Assembly (NCBI GenBank): GCA_026122225.1
Contig: JANEZZ010000303.1
Span: forward strand, 255,501 to 319,500
Length of the DNA: 64,000 bases
Source: Heloderma charlesbogerti
Taxonomy: Eukaryota > Chordata > Lepidosauria > Squamata > Helodermatidae
Reading direction: 5' to 3'
Below, one piece after another: positions 57,293 through 64,000 of this stretch. Positions within the stretch are counted from its first letter, which is position 1, and every line of letters starts with the position of its first letter. The position numbers and the translations under genes were made by a program. A model generated the notes under the pieces. It saw nothing but the letters and a program-made list of their open reading frames with translations. It was not told the origin of the DNA and did not search any database.

Positions 57293-57820
57293 TAGGGATG
57301 TACGAAAGTCATTTACCTTTCCGTGGATTATGTTTATGGGGGGGGAGGCATTCTGTCCCTCCCCCCGGAATCCTCGACGGAGGGGGAGGCACTCCGTGCC
57401 TCCCCCTGGAATCCTTGACCGGCTGGCTGTGCTCTGCGGTGGCTCCGCGGAGCAGCTGGCCAGGCCCAGGCCAGAGCCGTCCACAGCCGGATTTCCGGCC
57501 ACGGAGGGCTCTGGGTAAAACAAAAAACAAAAAACCGCGTATGCAAATGGCAGTGGCTACGGCCGCCGCCATTTGCATTCCTTATTTTTGGCTGTCTTAG
57601 TCTACATAAATATTTACGTAGACTATAACAGCGAAAATAAAGGGGAACGCAAATAGCGCCCGCTACGCTATTTGCGTTCCCCTTTATTTTTGCCGTAATA
57701 GTCTATGTAAATATTTACGTAGACTAAGACGGCCAAAAATAAGGAATGCAAATGGCAGCGGCATTTGCGTACGCGTTTTTTTTTTTTTTAGCCTGCCGTG
57801 ATAGGCTATGTAAATACTTA

Positions 57821-57828
57821 CGTAACCT
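57821..57828 (+). repeat. 8-bp target duplication of nested unit D' (left)
   Basis: CGTAACCT, 7/8 identical with CGTAGCCT at 58782-58789. Confidence 0.85.
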
Positions 57829-58781
57829 TAGGGATGTACGAAAGGTACTTACCTTTCCACGGATTATGCTGATGCTGGGGGGGAGGTGTTCCGTCCCTCC
57901 CCCCAGAATCCTGGCCGGGGGGGGGCGCTCCATTCCTCCCCCCCGGAATCCTGGCTGGCCGGCTACGCTCCGCAGGGATTCTGTGGAGCCGCCGGCTGGC
58001 TCCGCCAGCAGCCAGACATCCAGCCGCTGGCTAGCAGGGACACAAATGGCGGCGGCCGTAGCCGCTGCCGTTTGCGTCCCTGCAATCAGCCGTGATAGGC
58101 TACGTAAATGTTTACGTAGCCTATCATGGCTATTTTAAAAACAAAACCAAAAACGCGCATACGCAAATGGCGGCGCCCATGAGCGCCGCCATTTGCATTC
58201 CTTATTTTGGCACGTCTTAGTCTATGTAAACATTTACGTAGACTAAGACGGCAAAAATAAGGGGAACGCAAATAGCGTAGCGTCTACGCTATTTGCGTTC
58301 CCCTTATTTTCGCTGTCTTAGTCTACGTAAATGTTTACGTAGACTAAAACGTGCCAAAATAAGGAACGCAAATGGCGGCGCCCATGGGCGCCGCCATTTG
58401 CGTACGTGCGTGTTTTGTTTTTTTAAATCAGCCGTGATAGGCTACGTAAATCTTTACGTAGCCTATCACGGTGTTTTTTTAAAATCTAGCCGTGATAGGC
58501 TACGTAAATCTTTACGTAGCCTATCACATTTTTTGTTTTGTTTTTGTTTCTACCTGGAAATGGCGGCGGCGGCGGCAGCCGGTTGGAAGACCTCCACCGC
58601 AGCCGCCGCCGCCGCTGAACCGCCGCCGCTGCCGCCGCCGCCGCCAGGAAGATCTGCCTAAGGTAAGTCCCGTCCTGGGGGGGTGGGGGTGGGGGGGCGT
58701 TCCACCACCGATTTCGGGGAGGCCGAATGCGCTGGCATTTGGCCTCCCCGAGATCCGTGGCAGAACATTCGTACATCCCTA
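57829..58781 (-). mobile_element. hAT-like element unit D', nested in unit D
   Basis: The termini are TAGGGATGTACGAAAGG and ATTCGTACATCCCTA. It sits inside a hairpin stem of unit D, flanked by CGTAACCT and CGTAGCCT. Its interior repeats the layout of units A and C: a large palindrome centred near 58282 (AGCGTAG-CGT-CTACGCT) reaching about 58088 and 58476. An extra GATAGGCTACGTAAATC hairpin follows at 58487-58528. Outward splice donors are present (minus strand about 57849; TAAGGTAAGTCC about 58659). Confidence 0.9.
58088..58476. repeat. hierarchical palindrome of about 389 bp inside unit D'
   Basis: The axis is at about 58282. Arms carry, from the centre outward, GCAAATAGCG, AAATAAGG, CTTAGTCTACGTAAA, CAAATGGCGGCG and GTGATAGGCTACGTAAA modules in mirror order, with very few mismatches. 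Confidence 0.87.
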
Positions 58782-59092
58782 CGTAGCCTATCACGGCCTC
58801 CGCAGGGATGCAAAAGGCATCCCTGCGTTAGCCGTAATAGGCTACGTATGTATTTACGTAGCCTATCACGGCATGAAAGAAGAAGCCCTGCGGCCACCAT
58901 TCGCAAGTCGGTGCCGACAGGAGCAGGTAAATGCTCCGTTTCACATGATTTTCGTGGGGTGGGGGCTTTGTCCTGCCCGACTTTCGTGGGTTGGGGGAGG
59001 CGGGGGCTTCGTTCCGCGATGGATTTCGGGGGGCCGAATGCACTTTCATTCGGCCTCACCAAGATCCGTCACAGAATTCTCTGACATCCCTA

Positions 59093-59100
59093 GTCTAGCA
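59093..59100 (+). repeat. 8-bp target duplication of unit D (right)
   Basis: GTCTAGCA, identical with 57285-57292. Confidence 0.93.
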
Positions 59101-59964
59101 GTAAGATGTTTACAGTTACGTAGCACGTGTACTCAGGAAGAGTCGCAGCAAAGTCCAAAGAGAAATGTAGCATTAAAGCATGGCCTATCTCTGTCTTAGA
59201 GTTAGAACTTCAAAACATTTCCTCCTTGGTTCTCCTCTTCCCCAGCCACATTGCTAAAGGGGAATTTTACACTTGGGGGAAACCTGTTGATCTCAGCATA
59301 GGGGTGTAGGGTGGTCAGATAGGACTGGGCTACAAATAGTATATGTGGAAGAATGGCTTGCTACTTCTCTCTGCTCTTGGTAAAAAGATTTCCCTGCCAA
59401 CAGTGCAGCACCATCTAAAGAAGAATAAATTTGTCATATTACAACATGTTTTAAAAAACGATGTGACTTGTCTTTGTAGTCTAGTGCACCTGAGACAGCA
59501 AGACTGCTCAAATACAGAATTGCAGCTAGGAAGTATGTAAGGCAGGGCTGAAGCCAAAATTATTGTGGTCATGGGGGGGGGCATAAGGGAGGGGGGCAAT
59601 CTTAAGAATGAAAAACAGCAAAAAACTAAATACATGTATTTATTTATTTATACACACACTTGAAGTAATTTAATGTAACAGTTTTACAGAATAAAAAACC
59701 GTGCCAAGTATCAATTTTGAACAAGTTTACTATTGGCTGACCACTCAGGCATACTTCTGCCTGGACATTTCTCCATTTATCTCTACAATGAAAGGACTAG
59801 ACTTCTTCATTAAACAAAAACAGTCAGAGAACATTGGTTATTGGTTGGTTTTAAAATATAATAAAGAACTAAAATACTGAAAACCAAGCCCTTGTAAATC
59901 CCTTATGGCAACTGTCTTGCTGTAGGCTATGGCTAGCTTTGCCCATTTACCTTATTTCTGGCTC
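59101..59964. other. unassigned sequence
   Basis: A G-rich stretch lies at 59573-59597, followed by ATTTATTTATT near 59638. No gene recognised. Confidence 0.35.
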
Positions 59965-61200
59965 AAGGCCAATGCAGCTGGCTGCGTGTTGAGGTCATTA
60001 GGGATACATGACATCATGGCCATCCAGCAGCCACCCTGGAGCTTATCAGGGAAAAACCAGATTTCCTGAGACTGCTTAAAGTCCGATTCTTTTCCTTAAG
60101 TTGGGTTCTCCTTGGCATAGCTGCTGTCTGCCCCAATCCCCACAATGACCTCGGGTATGCTAGCCCTGCCCAGTGGTGTCCCTTTCACCATGACCCTGGT
60201 CAAGGGGTGTTTTCTGTGTGTTACCCATCCCTGCACAAACCAGTTAATGTCTCCTCAGAAGTAACTCCCATTGTGCTGAATGAGGCTTGCCCTATGAATG
60301 CCCACATCAGAACTTACAGAGATCCCCCTCAATTGACATGGCACAGTTTAAAGCCCAATTCCCTAAATGTGTAAAGCGCGATTTCAAGGTTCCGATTCTC
60401 CTTTGTTTGGTTTCATAGAAATCCTGCGGGTTTAAATGGGGGCTGGTTTCCATCTTTGTGTTTACTGCTCTCTTTCCCACATCAAACCCATTAGTGTCTC
60501 CTCAGACGTAACTCCCCTTCTGGTCAATGAGGCTTGCCCTCTGAATGCCCACATCAAAACTTACAGAAATCCCCCTCAATTGACATAGCACAGTTTAAAG
60601 CCCAACTCCCTAAGTGTGGTAAAGCACCATCTCGAAGCTCTGATTCTCCTTTGTTTGGTTTATTGCCTTAGGAAGTAACTACTTTGACCCTTCCTTATAG
60701 AGATCCTGCAGGTTAAAACAGGGGCTGGTTTCCTGTCTTTCTGTTCTCTCCCCGCCTTTCCCAGCACAAGCATATGTGTGTCTACTGGGAAGTAACTCCC
60801 ATTGTGCTCAGTGGGGCTTGCTTCTGAAATGCAGGTGCATCTGGACTTTCAGGGGAAAGGAGAAAGGGGGGGGGAAGCCTCTCTTATTGGTTGAACAGCC
60901 CCTGCCAGTCAGATGACATTCACTCCACCCTCCACCAGGAAGTATGTTCTGTGAAGCAATTTTTACTGGTGTGGAGAACCTGCTCATGGAGTCCTGCATG
61001 GACCAAAGCGCAGCAAAGCTAATTCCTTTAAAAAAAAATCTGGTACTCCTCCATTCAGTTCTCCTTCCGTTGTTATGGAAACATGGCCTAGGTATAAGGG
61101 AGTGCCAGAACACTAGAGAAACAGAGAGTAATACCCAAACTACACATTACAGGGGAATGTGTAGGTGCCTCTGACCTGCATCTTCCATTGTGTCTCTGTG
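59965..61200. repeat. unidentified 1.2-kb interspersed repeat, copy Y
   Basis: Same order as copy X (30165-31335): GAGGTCATTAGGGATACATG near 59991, CAAGGGGTGTTTTC, then internal units starting at 60250, 60496 and 60778 (GTCTCCTCAGAAGTAACT and variants). It then reaches CAGTCAGATGACATTCACTC and TTCCGTTGTTATGGAAACAT. The right end is uncertain. Units contain the core of the short palindromic repeat family. No coding potential seen. Confidence 0.72.
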
Positions 61201-61371
61201 ATAATGTGTAGCTGAAAAAAAAATTAAAGTGGTGTCATTATGTTAGCATTCTCCAGGCCAGCCCACAAGCAGCAGCCAACAAAACTGTGGGAAATTGCTA
61301 ACGTTTTGGTATCATGTCACACAGTTTTCCAGTTACACTTTACTGGATAGGTATGAATGGGCATTCATACC
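61201..61371. other. unassigned sequence with small palindrome
   Basis: GGTATGAATG and CATTCATACC (61350-61371) form a near-perfect hairpin directly before the duplicated block. Confidence 0.45.
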
Positions 61372-61477
61372 CATGGCACAGTTTAAAGCCCAATTCCCTA
61401 AATGTGTAAAGCGCGATTTCAAGGTTCCGATTCTCCTTTGTTTGGTTTCATAGAAATCCTGCGGGTTTAAATGGGGG
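61372..61477 (+). repeat. direct duplicate of 60337-60442 (106 bp, identical)
   Basis: Every base from CATGGCACAGTTTAAAGC to TTTAAATGGGGG agrees with copy Y at an offset of 1035 bp. Confidence 0.93.
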
Positions 61478-61484
61478 TACAATC

Positions 61485-61580
61485 ATAGGGCAAGCCTCAT
61501 TCAGCACAATGGGAGTTACTTCTGAGGAGACATTAACTGGTTTGTGCAGGGATGGGTAACACACAGAAAACACCCCTTGA
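61485..61580 (-). repeat. inverted duplicate of 60200-60295 (96 bp, identical)
   Basis: ATAGGGCAAGCCTCATTCAG through CACCCCTTGA is the exact reverse complement of copy Y. It ends where BovB sequence starts. Confidence 0.93.
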
Positions 61581-61646
61581 GCCCCTTCATGGATCACTGC
61601 CTTGTTGTGGCGAAGGGGCTTGCGTAACTCAGTGAAGCCATAAGCT

Positions 61647-63380
61647 ATGCCGTGCAGGGCCACCCAAGACGGACAGGTCATGGCAGAGAGTTCTGACAAA
61701 ATGTGGTCCACTGGAGAAGGAAATGGCAACCCACTCCAGTATTCTTGCCAAGAAAACCCCATGGAACGTATCACAAGGCTAAAAGATATGATGCCGGAAG
61801 ATGAGCCCCTCAGGTCGGAAGGTGTCCAATATGCTACTGGGGAAGAGCAGAGGGTATTTCCAAGTAGCGCCAGAAAGAGTGAAGCGGCTGGGCCAAACCC
61901 GAAAGGACACTCAGCTGTGGATGTGTCTGGCGGTGAAAAGAAAATCCGATGCTGTAAAGAACAATATTGTTTAGGAACCTGGAATGTCAGATCAATGAAT
62001 CAAGGTAAGCTGGAGGTGGTCAAACATGAGATGGCAAGATTGAACATCGACATCTTGGGAATCAGCGAACTAAAATGGACAGGCATGGGCGAATTTAATT
62101 CAGGTGACCATCATATCTACTATTGTGGGCAAGAATCCCTTAGAAGAAATGGAGTAGCACTCATAGTCAACAAAAGGGTGGGAAAAGCAGTACTGGGGTA
62201 CAATCTTAAAAATGATCGAATGATCTCAGTACGAATCCAAGGCAAACCATTCAACATCACAGTAATTCAAGTCTATGCCCCAACCACTGAGGCCGAAGAA
62301 GCTGAGGTTGATCGGTTCTATGAAGACCTACAACACCTTCTAGAACTAACACCAAAAAAAGATGTCCTCTTCATCATAGGGGATTGGAATGCTAAAGTAG
62401 GAAGTCAAGAAATCACCGGGATAACAGGCAGGCATGGCCTTGGTGTACAAAATGAAGCAGGACAAAAGCTAATAGAGTTTTGCCAAGAGAACATGCTGAT
62501 CATAGCAAACACTCTTTTCCAACAGCACAAGAGGCGACTCTACACATGGACGTCACCAGATGGTCAATATCGAAATCAGATTGATTATGTCCTTTGCAGC
62601 CAAAGATGGAGAAGCTCCATACAGTCAGTAAAAACAAGACCTGGAGCTGACTGTGGCTCAGATCATGAGCTGCTTCTTGCAAAATTTCGGCTTAAATTGA
62701 AGAACGTCGGGAAAACCACTAAACCGTTCAGGTATGACCTAAATCATATCCCTGATGAATATACAGTGGAGGTGAGGAATAGATTTCAGGGATTAGACCT
62801 GATAGACAGAGTGCCTGAGGAACTATGGACGGAGGTCCGTAACATTGTTCAGGAGGCAGCAACTCAATCCATCCCAAAGAAAAAGAAATGCAAGAAAGCA
62901 AAGTGGCTGTCTGATGAGGCTTTACAAGTAGCTCACGAAAGAACGGAAGCGAAAAGCAAGGGAGAAAGGGGAAGATATACCCAACTGAATGCAGAGTTCC
63001 AGAGAATAGCAAGGAGAGACAAGAAGGCCTTCTTAAATGAACAATGCAAAGAAATCGAGGAAAACAACAGAATGGGAAAGACTAGAGATCTCTTCAAGAA
63101 AATTGGAGATCTCAAGGGAACGTTTTGTGCAAAGACTGGCATGATAAAGGACAAAGAAGGCAGGGACCTAACAGAAGCAGATGAGATTAAGAAGAGGTGG
63201 CAAGAATACACAGAAGAACTATACAGGAAAGATCTGAATGTCCCTGATAGCCATGATAGTGCGGTCACTGAACTTGAGCCGGACATCCTCGAGAGTGAAG
63301 TCAAGTGGGCCTTAGGAAGCATTAGTAACAACAAAGCTAGCGGAGATGACAGTATTCCAGCCGAGCTATCTAAATCCTAA
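61647..63380 (+). CDS. BovB LINE ORF2: AP endonuclease and start of reverse transcriptase
   Basis: A 577-codon frame encodes the endonuclease that nicks target DNA for BovB retrotransposition. Catalytic blocks in order are TWNVRS (residues 111-116), ISELKW (139-144, Glu141), VYAPTT (209-214), GDWNAK (245-250), IDYVL (312-316) and GSDHELL (337-343). A basic linker follows (KKKKCKKAKW). RT begins with NNKASGDDSIPAEL before a stop at 63378-63380. RT coding continues without another obvious break in a different frame from about 63373, so a single-base shift ends this frame early. The first 100 residues are poorly conserved, so the true start could lie downstream of 61647. Confidence 0.85.
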   Translation: MPCRATQDGQVMAESSDKMWSTGEGNGNPLQYSCQENPMERITRLKDMMPEDEPLRSEGVQYATGEEQRVFPSSARKSEAAGPNPKGHSAVDVSGGEKKIRCCKEQYCLGTWNVRSMNQGKLEVVKHEMARLNIDILGISELKWTGMGEFNSGDHHIYYCGQESLRRNGVALIVNKRVGKAVLGYNLKNDRMISVRIQGKPFNITVIQVYAPTTEAEEAEVDRFYEDLQHLLELTPKKDVLFIIGDWNAKVGSQEITGITGRHGLGVQNEAGQKLIEFCQENMLIIANTLFQQHKRRLYTWTSPDGQYRNQIDYVLCSQRWRSSIQSVKTRPGADCGSDHELLLAKFRLKLKNVGKTTKPFRYDLNHIPDEYTVEVRNRFQGLDLIDRVPEELWTEVRNIVQEAATQSIPKKKKCKKAKWLSDEALQVAHERTEAKSKGERGRYTQLNAEFQRIARRDKKAFLNEQCKEIEENNRMGKTRDLFKKIGDLKGTFCAKTGMIKDKEGRDLTEADEIKKRWQEYTEELYRKDLNVPDSHDSAVTELEPDILESEVKWALGSISNNKASGDDSIPAELSKS

Positions 63381-64000
63381 AAGATGATGCTGTTAAAGTG
63401 CTGCATTCAATATGCCAACAAATCTGGAACACTCAACAGTGGCCACAAGACTGGAAAAGGTCAGTTTACATTCCAATTCCAAAGAAGGGCAATGCCAAAG
63501 AGTGTTCAAACTACCGCACAATTGCGCTCATTTCACATGCCAGCAAGGTGATGCTCAAAATCCTACAAGCTAGGCTTCAGCAGTATGCGAACCGAGAACT
63601 ACCGGAAGTACAAGCTGGGTTTCGAAGAGGCAGAGGAACTAGAGATCAAATCGCCAACATTCGCTGCATCATGGAGAAAGCAAGAGAATTCCAGAAAAGC
63701 GTCTATTTCTGCTTCATTGACTACGCTAAAGCCTTTGATTGTGTGGATCACAACAAACTGTGGCAAATTCTTAAAGTGATGGGAGTACCAGACCACCTTA
63801 CCTGTCTCCTGAGAAACCTGTACGAGGGTCAAGAAGCAACAGTAAGAACCAGACATGGAACAACTGAGTGGTTCAAAATTGGGAAAGGAGTACGACAAGG
63901 CTGCATATTGTCACCCTGCTTATTTAACTTATATGCAGAGTACATCATGAGAAATGCCGGGTTGGATGAATCAGAGGTCGGAATTAAGATTGCTGGGAGA
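63373..64000 (+). pseudogene. BovB reverse transcriptase, frameshifted continuation, partial
   Basis: In the shifted frame the RT motifs read KDDAVKVLHSICQQIW, IPIPKKGNAKECSNYR, QAGFRRGRGTRDQIANIR, FCFIDYAKAFDCVDHNKLW and VRQGCILSPCLFNLYAEYI, with the first catalytic aspartate in FIDYAKAFD. The YADD motif would follow beyond 64000. This enzyme copies BovB RNA and, in squamates, is thought to copy Sauria SINE RNA as well. The frameshift at about 63372 probably disables this copy unless it is a sequencing error. Confidence 0.87.

Larger units (their letters stand above)
57293..59092 (-). mobile_element. palindrome-packed hAT-like element, unit D
   Basis: The ends are TAGGGATGTACGAAAG and TTCTCTGACATCCCTA with a perfect 8-bp duplication GTCTAGCA. 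About 850 bp belong to D itself (57293-57828 and 58782-59092); the rest is nested unit D'. A palindrome at about 57534-57776 pairs GTATGCAAATGGC, TAGTCTACATAAATA and GCAAATAGCG modules around about 57661. A GATAGGCTATGTAAATA hairpin (57796-57828) was split by D' and its other arm resumes at 58782. Further hairpins lie at about 58799-58828 and 58831-58872. The right end has the GAATTCTCTGACA form seen in unit B2. Confidence 0.92.
61581..64000 (+). mobile_element. BovB (RTE) LINE, 5' part, running off the window
   Basis: It starts near CCCCTTCATGGATCACTGCC and continues without large gaps through endonuclease and into reverse transcriptase up to the window edge. Little decay is visible, so this is the youngest-looking LINE in the window. 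Confidence 0.93.

Noticed and set aside
58492..59199. 235-codon open frame on the plus strand, and similar long frames at 13979-14569 and 24525-25025
   Set aside because: They run through hairpin modules of the hAT-like units. The repeated peptide VIGYVN.YVAYH is simply the GATAGGCTACGTAAA palindrome read in an open frame on either strand. No recognised domain, and frames end at module boundaries.

Overview
The window reads as repeat-dense nuclear DNA of a squamate reptile (lizard or snake), probably intergenic or deep intronic. The diagnosis rests on BovB (RTE-clade) LINE copies together with a Sauria-type SINE that shares the BovB 3' end, a combination established for squamates. L2-clade, CR1-clade and L1 LINEs, Ty3/gypsy remnants, CORE-SINE (MIR-like) copies and a decayed Tc1 transposon are also present. 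I found no exon of a host gene that I can name. Nearly every supported coding stretch is transposon-derived, and nearly all are broken.

Layout. 0-5.6 kb: BovB tails, a CR1 3' fragment beside polypurine tracts, and a BovB tail and a Sauria SINE stacked at one target. 5.6-6.6 kb: the first member (A) of a palindrome-packed hAT-like family. 6.6-9.1 kb: a possible long non-autonomous element with an 88-bp minisatellite and a short palindromic repeat. 13.6-14.9 kb: two more hAT-like units (B1, B2). 18.8-19.5 kb: Tc1 remnant. 20.8-21.6 kb: CR1. 22.9-26.7 kb: a gypsy element (LTR, integrase, RNase H, RT, protease, minus strand) containing a CR1 fragment, which carries hAT-like unit C, which carries nested unit C'. 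26.9-27.4 kb: a palindromic repeat split by a CORE-SINE. 27.6-30 kb: a CR1 ORF2 copy split by a 0.7-kb insertion. 30.2-31.3 kb and 60-61.2 kb: two copies of an unidentified 1.2-kb repeat. 32-36 kb: a 5S-headed SINE, a BovB tail, a CORE-SINE and an L2 tail. 36-44 kb: mostly unassigned sequence with microsatellites, short palindromic repeats and a 398-bp foldback element. 44.6-45.3 kb: L1 fragment. 48.9-55 kb: a second gypsy copy (plus strand) split by a SINE, a nearly full L2 and a BovB. 57.3-59.1 kb: hAT-like unit D with D' nested inside it. 61.6-64 kb: the 5' half of a young-looking BovB running off the window edge.

The most unusual system is the hAT-like family (A, B1, B2, C, C', D, D'). 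Termini read TAGGGATGT...ACATCCCTA, and the target duplications I could align are 8 bp (perfect for C, C' and D; 7/8 for A and D'). The interiors are strings of perfect or near-perfect hairpins, in three units organised as a roughly 390-bp palindrome made of smaller palindromes. Both ends usually carry an outward-pointing consensus 5' splice donor. Family members have inserted into each other twice. I could not search repeat libraries, so novelty is unproven.
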